Source: Sympetrum striolatum (taxonomy: Eukaryota > Arthropoda > Insecta > Odonata > Libellulidae). Taken from it: a stretch of DNA of 64,000 nucleotides. The notes below the pieces were generated by a model. That model worked only from the letters and a program-made list of their open reading frames with translations. It ran no database searches and was not told the DNA's origin. Positions 1 to 10,700 of the stretch are shown one piece after another. The position numbers and the translations under genes are program-made. The stretch lies in assembly GCA_947579665.1 (NCBI GenBank), contig OX388352.1, positions 37,380,216-37,444,215 on the forward strand, given 5' to 3'. Positions within the stretch are counted from its first letter, which is position 1. Each line of letters begins with the position of its first letter.

Positions 1-2100
1 CTGAATAATTATCTAGGCAATATCATAGACGAAAAAAATGAGGAAAAGTTTCTAATTAATATGAATTAATAGGTTACAACCAATGCAATTCCATCTCGAA
101 TATTAAAACTTGTGTCACAGTAGCAACACATTTAAACACTATTGTATTCAAAAAGGCTTCCGTTTGATAATTTAACCATAAGGGTACTCCCGAAGAAACG
201 TAGTTGTCTTGAACAACCCTCGATGACACAAAGGAGACGTTTAAAACGCAAAACTAACGATTGTTATTAAAATTATTGTAGTCAAACATTAAAACATTAA
301 GTAAATCAGAGATAACTGCTCAACACAAGCTCGACTGGGCTCTCTTCTCCCTCGACGCTCCGCATTGCTCAATGCTGCAAAGCTAGGAATTAAATTATTC
401 ATTATTATAGTATCTCGGGCGAATGTGGGATGGAAGTCGCAAGGATGATTCGGAAAGATCTATTTTATCGAGCATTTAACCAATTTTTATTTATAATAGC
501 GATTTTATACCAGTCGGTTAAGATGAAAACATTAACAGAATAAAATATTTTAGATCAATGATTCCAAAAGTTGCCCATAACACCTCCCTAGGTGCGCTGT
601 AGTATTCCAAGTGGGCGCTTGATGCTAAGGTACTTTATTTCCATTTGATTTTATCTCCATTTCTGCTCAATTTTACTGGAATCGAAGCAGTTATTAAATA
701 TGGATGTTTCTAACATTGTATCTTTTATTTTACACTTAATTTATACTTGGATTTGGTCTCATAGAAAATATTTTAATAGATGTCTGTTGGAAATGGTGGC
801 AAAGGAATTACGGGGGTGGTAGCAAGGAGAAATTTCGGAAGCACTGCTATAGATCTGTATAGAAATAATAACTGTCTGTAAACAATACGTTGCAAATAAG
901 TTAAATAGGAAATCCAAGCGCTATATTCCTTGATAGCGTCGATTTTGGCCCCGTTCATTGTATATCGATAGCCTTCTAGTTATAATTCTAATAGTAAAGT
1001 AAATTCATTCAAATATCTCTTAAAATTCTTGTAGGGCAGAATTAACGTTTTCGTCGAATTTTGTATCTATTGCGAGCATTAAAAGGATTTGATTCGGATG
1101 CGACCTATATTGGCAGGGTTTTATATTGGCAGTTTTAGAAAATATTTAATCAGCATCCTTTCAAATCTGATTAATTTGTTAAGACGCGTGCAGGCACAAT
1201 GATGGCATTCCGGGCTGACATTCATTTAGATGAACTATTGATCAAGTCTTACAATTAGAGCAATAATTTTCAAATGCAAGTAATTTAGTAGGCTACGCTA
1301 ATGATCAATTATAAGTTTAGTTCAGATTGAACAGAATCATTCAACTGTATGATGTGAAAATGGGCCTCTTCTAGATCTTCCGCGACCTTTACACTGTAGG
1401 AATTACTCGATTTTGATTTTGGCAGTTTTACTCCACATGTGATAAGGCTTTTATCCTTTGGAATCGCGGTGCCTCTGCACCACCTATTTTCATAATCCCT
1501 CAAAATATTGCAACTCTTTTCAGGCGTTTATTCCGTGTTGGTAATTAAAGCTACGCTGATTTACTTTAAAAAATAGAAAAAAATTCTAGTTTAATGCCTT
1601 GCAACACAGTTCACCATCCCACTGCTAAAGCTTTAAATAACTATCCATCTAGCTCATGGTTCAAGTAAATTTAATACATGCTAGATGAACGTGGACTTTT
1701 TCAATCCTGGTTAACTAATGCTAAATGCGAAATTCACTTCCTCATTATTTCTTGTCAGTCCTTCTCTGAGCATAAACCTTAATCGTTGTCGGATAATGCA
1801 TTTAATAGTTCCAAAGCTCACGTATTGATTGACACTGTATTGACTGCTGGCGTTGTTTTTCACTGCACATCCTCTAATCACTGCACAGAGGCTATGGAAT
1901 GGCGCGTCAATATTTAACAATGCTTTTTAATCTCTCCATTTATTGATAGCTTGTTAGACCTCTCATTCCAAATTTTAAATCCTAAATTAAGATCAGTATT
2001 TTCAGGCGTTACTTTGTGAAAGGCAATATTGTAGAAGAGAAAAAAATTGTAGCCATTCTCCACCATTTATTGAAACGACAGTATTAAATAAATTGTGTCA
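1..2100. other. A+T-rich sequence, no gene recognised
   Basis: I see no recognisable protein domain, RNA gene or terminal-repeat element here. Two minus-strand open frames (1309-1503, 64 codons; 1711-1920, 69 codons) have mixed amino-acid composition but match no family I know and lack clear splice or start context. They could be chance frames or worn-out coding remnants. Confidence 0.5.
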
Positions 2101-2106
2101 TATTCA

Positions 2107-2425
2107 GGTACAGTGAGCAGAATCAATTATTAAATACTGCAAATGGGGAAGGGGGGGTGGATGGTGGTGGGTGTTTTTCTCTTAACCCTCACGACCGATC
2201 ATAAAAGGGTTAAGGGGGCACTATTAGGGACGGTAAATGCGTTTACTGGTATTCGTTTACGATGTTATTCGTTTAACTCGCACATCTCCCCTTGTAAACG
2301 AATTTACTTCCCATATATCTACTCCATCATCTCCCTCCCAAAAAAGGTTTTCTCCTAAACCCACCACCACCACCATCTCCACTCCCCATTCATAATATTT
2401 ACCGTGTGATCCCACTCACAGTACT
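2107..2425. mobile_element. Short inverted-repeat (MITE-like) element
   Basis: The two ends are imperfect inverted repeats over about 75 bp. The left end runs GTACAGTGAG, then a T/A-rich stretch, then AATGGGGA and a G/T-rich block with GGTGGTGGG. The right end is the reverse complement of the same order of blocks, ending CTCACAGTAC. The middle (about 2235-2305) holds three direct and one inverted copy of a TTCGTTTA(C/A) motif. No coding sequence is visible and I could not define a target-site duplication, so the superfamily is unknown. Confidence 0.5.
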
Positions 2426-2684
2426 TAAAGAAGCGCTTATGGAAACATAAAATATACACCAACTACGAAGTATGCAGATTTGCCTTATGGCGTTTCCCAT
2501 ATACCATCATTTGGCAGGGTAACGTTTGAATTTACCATGATAAATTGGCCTTGCGTTTGACTAATTATACATTTAGCAAAGAAGTTTCGGCCGTTACATT
2601 CAACATTAAACATTTAGGCATGTGTATTTATACGCATTACAATTGAAGTGCGATGTATGTACGACAGGGAATCGAACTGGAGCG

Positions 2685-3015
2685 GTGCTTTCCGTAAGGT
2701 AGTTGCTCCGCTCCGGAGCGAAACGAATGGAACGAATGACACTCCGGAGCGGAGCGAATGATTTGGATGACACTCCGGTTCGCAGTGGACCAATTGATTC
2801 AAATGACACTCCGGTGCGGAGTGACTTATTCGAATGACGCTCTGGTTCAACAATGCGAACAATCACTCCGCTCCGACTATCGCTCCATTCCGAACCGGAG
2901 CGCTTGGCATCTTTTTCCTCTTCGCTCCGAACCGTTTCGAATGCTCGCCATTGGAACCGGTTGAGAAAAAACCTCTGGAGCGGTTCGCTTTCTCACCGGT
3001 TCAGCTCCGGTTTGA
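2685..3015. repeat. GC-rich cluster of tandem CTCCGG-containing motifs
   Basis: A roughly 32-bp unit with core RATGACRCTCYGG is repeated at about 2734, 2765, 2801 and 2832. It is followed by further GAACCGG and GCTCCG copies in both orientations up to about 3010. The stretch is far richer in CpG and GC than its surroundings. It resembles the subterminal repeat array of a DNA transposon, but no terminal inverted repeat or target duplication was found. Open frames here on both strands are by-products of the repeat. Confidence 0.55.
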
Positions 3016-3299
3016 TTCCTTGAAGTAAAGAAGACACAAGAAGTTAAAAGATTACATATAACATAATTTATACATTTTCCTGGCCGTACATAGAAGAAAA
3101 ATAACTATACAATGATGCAAAGATATTTATGGCCTAGGATGCTAAAGCGTAAGTGTAGCAAAATTGGAAGAATACATTTATACAGTTATGGATTACATAT
3201 TGGGTGGGCCGTACAATTAGATGTGAAAAATCAATACACTTAGCAAATCATAATATCGGCATCACGGAAAAATCATTCATCACTATTTGTCATTATATT

Positions 3300-5245
3300 T
3301 TGTTTTCTTCCGCATCTGGGAGCGTCTAAAGGGTCTTTTGAAGTTCTCCAACTGCTCGAATGTTTGCCATGGCCACTGCATAATGCACCACCGTTGTGTG
3401 TTGTGTGCTCAACGTAGCTATCCCAAGATCATTTAAATGCCATAGAAACCATCTTTCACCGAAGCACTGGGATAGTGCGTTTCGGAATTCGAAGAAGTTG
3501 GACAAGGGCGTCGTTTGCTGCGTCCCAGGACCCGAGCGCTCCAACCCCAAGTGGTCGACATCAGTGAGATCTTGGTACCGCTCCCAGAGTGGCTCTGCGA
3601 GTGCGTATTACTCCGCGTAGGCCGCGTAGGCCGCGTACGTCTCCCCTTTTGGCCGTTCTCGCAGAGTCAAGGGCCTCGTACAATCAATGACGTGCCGAAG
3701 GGGCAGTCCAAGCATTCCAATACAACGATGTCCGGATGCAGGAACGGTCTCCCTGGAAGAGGTAGTCTGCCCACACCACTTAGTCCTCTGAGAGGAATTC
3801 TGTGGGGATCCGCTGGATACAGTCCTGCATTCTGGTCCATGCCGCTGGGTGGATGAGCAGCGGTTGAGGATGTGCAGTAGTATTTCCACTGAGATGCCGC
3901 AATGGGTGTCCCCTCGTTCCTCGGCACGGTGGGGGTAGGGTTTGTCAGACAAAGACTCATACTGTGGTTCGCCCATCTCCACTCCCTATGCTGGCCGCAT
4001 AGCTTAAGGAGCGAAAGTGTAGTACGGCGGGCCCTCCACCACAAGGATTCGGCCTCGCCTACGACCGCCCCAGACGTCCCTCTGTGGAATCTGAAAGATA
4101 TTCCATTAGTAAAGGTTCGCATTGGTCTGAGATTGTCGCGCCCCGTCTCGCGATGCACGGCGTTGCTTAGATCGTGCCATTCGCGAGCCCGTGAGAAGGG
4201 GTCCTGGCCTGATAGCATCCTAAAAGCGTGCGTAACGCTTAGGATGTCCCTCTGGGTTGATGGGGGGTAGAGTCCTGCTCCTCCGTGTTTGGCGGCATGT
4301 GGCATAAGTCCAGGCTTTCTGGAAGTGGTATCGCTAGCTCCACTCCTGCTTGGTTCCTTTTGACTTCTGCCTGCGCCGCTTTTGGGAAGTCCAGAATTCT
4401 CTTGTACAAGTCCAAACGCGGGAGGAGGAATGTCCTGATTCCATCCAGCCGTAGATAGGGTACTAGCCAACTGTTCTTCACTGACGTAAGTTCCCGGAGA
4501 AACTAAGTCATCGTTTTGTGTGGGCTTTCCTGCACCTTCCATCCTCTTGGGGGCACTAAGTAGCGCCTGAGCCCTTGCTTTTGCTCTCTCTCAGAGCAAG
4601 AATGCGTTTCCCTTGCGCGGCAAACTCCGTGTAGAGAATCTTCCTCCAGCCATTGGCGTGGTTGAGACTTAGCGTTGCACACTTCCTTTGCTTAAAGGCG
4701 AGACCGCTCCACGTGGCTGTGGTGATTGCGTGGAGAAAGAGAAGTGTTAATGCGCTTTTGGTGAGAGGCACTACACCGTCCACATATGCCAGTGTGCAGA
4801 GCGATGCCCTGTAGATAGCGTAGCCGGTTGTTGATCTTCGGACCAAGACCGCCTGCAGCATTGGCTCGATGGCGATGTTGAATGGAAGGGGCGTGAGCTG
4901 CTGGTTCCCTTGCCGCACCCCTCTAGTACTGTTGATCTCTGCCAATGTAACTACGGCTACTTGTCCGCGCATCTTTGTGCAGCCGTATGTGTCTTGGATC
5001 AGCCGGATGAGGGCGTTCGATATGCCCATATCCATCAGCATTTGGGTAAAGTGGTGGTGCGGGAGAGAGTCGAACCACGAAGTCCATGCGATGGCATTTT
5101 CCTTCCCGTTCCTCCTTGGATCCTCCATGGCAGCATTCAAGGCGAAGTCGTGCCCGTAGCATCCCTCCGTCCCTTAGATGAATCCTTTTTGAATCGGAAT
5201 TGGGATCTGGGTAATGATCTGGCACCGCAGCACCCATTTTGAGAT
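3300..5245 (-). pseudogene. R2-superclade non-LTR retrotransposon, decayed RT plus restriction-like endonuclease
   Basis: Such elements encode one protein with a central reverse transcriptase and a C-terminal restriction-like endonuclease. Reading 5' to 3' on the minus strand: RT palm with HHHFTQMLMDMGI (about 5015-5060), then GVRQG and LPFNIAIEPML (about 4860-4925), then the catalytic box as LAYVDG instead of YADD (about 4775-4795), then WSGLAFKQRKCATL (about 4665-4710). After the RT come IRTFLLPRLDLY (about 4400-4445) and a HAAKHGGAGL segment (about 4275-4310). Near 3715-3740 lies LHPDIVV, which resembles the PD core of the R2-type endonuclease. Reading frame changes several times, so it is a pseudogene. 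No rRNA gene flanks it, so it is not at the classical R2 site. It is richer in G+C than its surroundings. CRE, NeSL and Hero clades are alternatives to R2 itself. Confidence 0.72.
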
Positions 5246-6177
5246 CCTATACCCCAATGGAAAAATATATTTATAATTCAAAAGGCAGGTAACAGAATAA
5301 TGGCTAAAGTACCCAGAAAAAGTCTTGTAAACCGTTAGCTAGGGAATGAGAAATAATGCCTATGCCTTCGGCATGCATCTAAGCATGTTTATTTTACATC
5401 CATCATAATACAGACAGTTGAATAAAACAAGAATATTGACATGATTTCTTAACAAGGGGCAACTTACCCCATCCCATTGACTCAGTTTAACTTGGAGAGG
5501 TTTTGTGGCGATAGCATTAAAATCGTGTAACAAATTACCTGGCTTGATTAAAAATCATGAAAAGAGTCAATTCTATAGAATTTTAAATTAAAATCTCATT
5601 TCAAAAGCCCATTTTTAACGTGGACGAATTTTTAGACAGCTGGTTAGTTCCTTATCTATTTTGCTTGCGTTTCAAAAATATTCCTCCAAAATAATTTCAA
5701 TCCCCTGAAAAAAATCTTCAATTACATTCCGACAGCAAATCAAGGGTTTAGGAGCTCACAAGAGTCTTTATCTTTGTTTATCTTTGCTCAAAAAAGTTTC
5801 TCTCAAGGGTTTGTTCTTTGCTCAAAAATAGTAGGATGCCCTGTAGATCCTGATATCGTTTCAGCCTAGATCAGAAGTGCCATTGACTCGGCCTGTCTAA
5901 GTCACACGGCCCTCCATAGAAAATCCTTAGAAAAAGTGAAATATTGTATGTTCGATTCTAGAAGGCCACAAATATAGATTTGTGTACACAATAATGCATT
6001 GCGCGTATTTACGGAATTTTTCGGAATATTACCAGCAATGGAAGATATTTAAGCATCTAGATATTGTCAGTAGATATGCTTTTGTTTTATAAACGTCAAA
6101 GAATGAAAAATTGCTCTCATGAAAACATATTTCGGAGAATTCTTTTTTTTAAAGCAGTTTCCCATGCTACATATTTT
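5246..6177. other. A+T-rich spacer
   Basis: No gene or bounded element is recognised. A short direct repeat containing TTTGCTCAAAAA occurs twice near 5784 and 5819. Confidence 0.5.
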
Positions 6178-6300
6178 TACTTTCTCCATATACGAAGTAT
6201 AGAGAAAGTATTGTTTTCATGAAAATATTCGACTTCGAGATTTCAACGGAAATACATGTTTTGGGGTCCCTAGAACACGTTTTGACTATATTCGGAATGA

Positions 6301-6348
<48 letters not shown>

Positions 6349-6985
6349 TGTCTGTGCTTGTGGGCGCTCTAACGTGAAAACTATTGGTGGTATCAATACC
6401 AAACTTCATTTATAGTACTGTGGTGTGTGCTGTCAGAGTTGATTAGTTTTTGGAGAAAATCGGTATACCGGAAGTCGAGCTTCATTCATTAAAGCTCATT
6501 TCCGGTTTTCAAAATATCTCCATAAATATGATATATACGTACATTGTATTACTTATGAAAGTTTTAGAAAATGTAATTTACTATAACTTTTGTATTTATC
6601 ATATTTTTGTATCACCGGCTGATTAGGAGTTATTCGTGAAAAAACGATAAACCGGAAGTAGCTGTTATGTACTTTGTGGGCGCTCTCACATGAAAACCAT
6701 TTGTTATATCTACACCAAATTTCATATTTAGTACTTTGGTTGGTGTCGTTAGAGTTGATTAGATTTTGGAGAAAATCCGTTAACCGGAAGTTGAGCCTTA
6801 TTCTTCAAAGCTCATTTCCGGTTTTCAAAATATCTCCATAAATATGATATTTAGGTAAATACTATTATTTACAAAAGTTTTCATAACATAATTTTTACTA
6901 TAACTTTTATATAAAACATATTTTTGTATAACTGATTGTTTAGGAGTTATTCATGAAATACTGATAAACCGGAAGTTTCTGATTA
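6178..6985 (-). mobile_element. Non-autonomous repeat with (TG)n tract and 316-bp tandem unit, copy A
   Basis: One end is an imperfect palindrome at 6178-6210 (TACTTTCTC arm, GAGAAAGTA arm). Next comes a conserved block with ACATGTTTTGGGGTCCCTAG, a (TG)n microsatellite (about 6301-6350), and two units of a ~316-bp tandem repeat starting GTGGGCGCTCT at 6359 and 6676. Each unit contains TTCCGGTTTTCAAAATATCTCC and ends in a CCGGAAG motif. The same order, inverted, occurs at 19736-20655 and 40538-41216. No transposase is present. A short frame reading KFGIDTT recurs in the copies but runs straight into the microsatellite, so I do not regard it as a gene. Confidence 0.75.
6301..6352. repeat. (TG)n microsatellite
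   Basis: Nearly pure TG dinucleotide run with one TA interruption near the end. It is an integral part of the surrounding repeat: the other copies carry (CA)n at the matching position. Confidence 0.95.
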
Positions 6986-6993
6986 TTTTCTAT

Positions 6994-7050
6994 GTCGAGG
7001 CAAGTTGCCTTTCGGCCGGTGGTAGGCATGACTCTATATTTCTAATCGAT
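6994..7050. repeat. Short hairpin repeat, copy 1
   Basis: GGCAAGTTGCCTTTCGGCC followed by GGTAGGCATGACT aligns with the hairpin sequence at 18123-18165 (GCAAGCCGCCTTTCGGC, then GGCAGGGTGTGAC). It directly follows the copy-A repeat and may be a separate small element. Confidence 0.45.
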
Positions 7051-7429
7051 TGCTTGTGTCTATGGTTCGCGGAAAGGAAATTCAATTTTTCATTTCATAG
7101 TATCTATTTACTTGATCTTCTTCGAAGTATTAGAACGGCCTTTATAATACTAGATTATTGCCTTTTGTTGTGCCTTTTCTAATTCCCAAATACAACTTAT
7201 CGGCTATGTCACACTTACTTTAAGTATACTCGGGATAAGGCCTAAATAACAGGGAGACTAAAATTAATCCTTTATTATAGATTTTCTTTGGAAGAAGTAA
7301 ACTACTTAACACTTCTTCACATTTAGCTTATATTGCCAATGATAGTACCATGACATACTTATATTTAAGCCGTTTGACACAATAGTTGTTGTTTATCGTT
7401 AATCTATCCTTAAAGCTATCAATTCTACT

Positions 7430-7585
7430 GCAAATACCGTGTCGTCTGCGAATATCTCTCTGTTTTATTATAATTATAATTAATATCGTAACTCTACAAT
7501 CAAAGCGATTGCGAAGGTCGAAGATACACTTTACCCTGAGGGATGCCCGGAGTCAACCCAATTAATCTTTTAATTAAACTACTCT
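7430..7585 (-). pseudogene. Non-LTR reverse transcriptase fragment (motifs 4-5)
   Basis: On the minus strand one frame reads LTPGIPQGKVYL, followed in a shifted frame by REIFADDTVFAVE. These correspond to the conserved [12 protein letters not shown] and FADDxxLY motifs of CR1/L2/Jockey-type reverse transcriptases. The gap between them is shorter than in intact proteins and frame is lost. It is separate from the longer copy that begins just to the right. Confidence 0.6.
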
Positions 7586-7689
7586 ATTAACTACTAACTA
7601 ACTACTTTATTCAAACTAATTGTTGTTCTTTGCCGGAGAGAGTTCTGCATCGATATCCGCAACTTCTAATATGCATGAAAATTTATGAT

Positions 7690-10600
7690 GAGGTACCTTA
7701 TTTATTTATTCAAGTAACGCTGCGATAAGACCATCAGGCCTGATGACAGCGGTGTAAGGGGATATCATTAAATTAAAAAGGATTGCCTGGCATTCACCCA
7801 AAGACGGGAGGGAATCCCCTCCAAAAACCTCCCGCAGGCAATGAATTATTTTATATATACCTAAATGCAAAATAGATAATAAAACATTAATATTACAACT
7901 ATTTACAAAATACATAATATAACATTTATATTTCAATTGTTAACATTACAAAAATTTAAAAAGTACAAACAGTTTTAAGCTCATTTTTTTTAAGTTTTAA
8001 CATTTTTTGGCATTGGAAAGAGGGCTTCTCAAGGTAAGGCGTTTCATTCACAATTCCACTATTGATGAATGAATACTTCGCAATATCTGTTTTTTGTCGC
8101 GTTCTTTGATATTTAAGCTATGGTCGCCACGTCCGATATAATTAGGAAGTTTAAACCTGGCATTGAGTTCGCCCCAGCACTACGCGGAATTCCGTGCTTT
8201 GTACTTCCATGCTAATCTAAGGATTTTCCTTCTTGATTCTAATGATTCCCACTTCAAGTGGGTTAGCATTTGAGCTCTCCGCTTTTTTGTGCTTACCAAC
8301 TACATACCTAGCCACCTTTCTTTGTACCCCTTCGAGAGTCCTAATAGAGCCTATTTCGTGGGGATCCCATACACTCGTTTCGTATTCTATAATCGGCCTG
8401 ACGAGAGATTTGTACGCTCTTTCCCTGAAACCTTTCCCGCTCCCTTTCAGATTTCTCATAACAAAATGGAGTTTCCTGTATGCCTTCCCGACTATGTCTT
8501 CGACGTGCCTTCCCCATTTTAAATTCTTGGTTAGATTGACACCTAGATGTTTGCATTCGGTTACGGAATTAATGTTTTTGTTGTTTAAGGAATAGCAATG
8601 CTGTATTAAAGAGTTTCTTACTAGAGAACTTGATGAGTTTACATTAATTAACATTAATTTCCATCCCGTTTACTTTTTCCAATCGGCTATTTCATTTAAA
8701 TAATTTTTCAAAAGCTCGCGAACATGGGTTCCCTATATAATATGCAGTCGTCGGCAAATAATCTGATTTCGGACTTAATCTTAGTTGGAAAGTCATTCAT
8801 ATAAATAAGAAATAGCAATGGTCCGAGAACGCTACCTTGTGGAATGCCTGAAGTATTATATTTCTCTTTAGAGGAAGAATTTCCGATTCTAACTTACTGT
8901 TTTCTATTTTTCAGGAAAAATTGTATCCAATTCATAACCCGATGGTCAATGTTTAAATCGCGAATCTTGGCTGTAAGTAAGTCGTGAGGTACTTTATTGA
9001 ATGCCTTTGCAAGGTCAATAATCACGGCATCAATTTCTTCCCTGATATCCATCGTCTCTGAAATGTCTTGAACGAGTCCTAAGAGCTGTGTTTCGCATGA
9101 GAAACCCGATCTGAATCCGTGCTGTCTCTTGCTCTACCAGTCGTTTTCTTTCCAAAATTCTCGGATATGATCTGCTATAATTTCTTCAAGGATTCGTCTA
9201 CTCCCGGACGGCTTTTGTTAAGGACTTCTGAGAACCGTTTATTAAACTCTTCCGCTATGTCCTCATTCTGTGTTAGGTTATCGCCGTCTGTAGATTTTAT
9301 TGCGTGCACATAATTTCGATCACCTGAAGTTATTCCAAAAATTTTAAAATATCGCATCCATCTGCTCGTTTTTGGCAATGTTTATAACATCATGGATAAA
9401 TAAAGGGAGAGGAATTAATAATAACGAGCCTAACGAAAACCAAACTGATTTCTGATTGTGAAATTGGACGTTTTAAAGAAAATCCATAAAAGAACTAAAT
9501 GTATCATACATGATCCATAAATATATCACTCGGTGATGTTGAGGAGATAGGCCTGTAATTAAGTAAATCATCCTCTAAATTATATATTGGCATGCTATTC
9601 GTAGTTTTCCAAACTTTCGGAACCATACTTTTCTTAGTTCCCCTTTAAAAAATTACTTTAAGAAAATTTGCTTTCCACTACTACCTTGAACACTTGCACC
9701 GATACATCTTCCAAAGAAGGAGCTATTTTCAATTTATTCCGTCACAATTGTCTTTTCTGAAGGAGATTTTTGACACCGTTTTAGGCCTATCAAAATTCGG
9801 TTTTATATTTGATGTATTCTTAGAGGTGAATACGCTTAGTGATAAAAATATTTCAAGATGTCACTCTGCCCTTGGTATTGTTGATTAGATTACCGCTATT
9901 AAATTTAAACGAACCTATTCTTTGCTTTTAACCTTGGACCTCACGTACGTATGGACAATACACTTTTGGGTCCTATTCCAAGTATTCATGTGAAACCTTA
10001 TTTTAAATTGACGGATGAACTTTGGTTCTTTATATTCCCTTTTTACAATATTCTTGTTTATATTGTTCGGAGCCATACAGTAACATTACATTAACAGTGC
10101 CTACATCTTTTTCTTTTAAGCCTAGACTCATTATACCATCTAATATCATATAATATAAAATTTCATCAAAGGTTTGTCTGTTTTTAAATTTTGGAGGGAA
10201 CGATTTAATTTCATTGTCGCATTGTCGTTACAAAGATATACCATGTATATTGGATAAGAGTTAATCACAAAATACCTCAAAATCGGCTCTCCCATACAAA
10301 CATACTCTTCGCTCAGGTTTTCTATGCCCCTCCAAATAAATATCCAAATATTTAATTACGAATTTATGATCGGATAAAGCATCACAAACTTATGTGTTTG
10401 ATATTCGCTCGGAATTATTCGTAAGAAAAATATTTAAATCACTTATTCCCCTGGTAGACTCTTGGGCAATCTGAAGTAATGAACTTTTTGCATTATGTTT
10501 AATGAAGTTCTTCAAGAGATGTTATCTCGTACTTGCTTGTTTACTACGTGATTTTGCCTATCGATGTCTGGAAGATTAAAATCCCCTCCAATGAAAGATA

Positions 10601-10700
10601 CGATATAGTTGTGTTTACGAGACTAAATCTTTATTTCATCCTTCGTGCGCAAAACGGTTCGTAAAGAGAATGGCCTCCAGTAGAAGGCAGATACATTTAA
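7690..10700 (-). pseudogene. CR1/L2/Jockey-type non-LTR retrotransposon relic (EN, RT, 3' UTR)
   Basis: This is the longest retroelement copy in the window. Read on the minus strand: an apurinic-type endonuclease segment with GGDFNLPDID (about 10560-10600) and a downstream SDHKF (about 10360); a linker with GDNLTQNEDIAEEFNKRFSE (9175-9378); RT motif 4 [18 protein letters not shown] (about 8800-8860); RT motif 5 with intact [10 protein letters not shown] (about 8735-8770). A 145-codon C-terminal frame (8217-8654) contains KHLGVNLTKNLKW, then VRPIIEY and VWDP. The tail RGDHSLNIKERDKKQILRS follows near 8090-8130. The 3' untranslated part (about 7690-7860) holds a GGGAGG/TTTGG and GGGTGAATGCCAGG block that recurs at 36.2 and 43.5 kb and ends in AATAAATAA. 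Several stops and frameshifts make it non-functional. The 5' end of the endonuclease is missing or unreadable. Confidence 0.85.

Noticed and set aside
2606..3028. Overlapping frames of 64-86 codons rich in Arg, Ser and Pro
   Set aside because: Periodic peptides produced by the ~32-bp tandem motif, open in several frames at once.
3608..3982. Open frames on the plus strand and alternative minus frames across 3.3-5.2 kb
   Set aside because: They are shadows of the R2-like element, whose conserved motifs define the true strand.
6167..6409. 80-codon minus-strand frame with His/Thr run
   Set aside because: Most of it is the translated (TG)n microsatellite; the rest recurs only as part of a non-coding repeat family.
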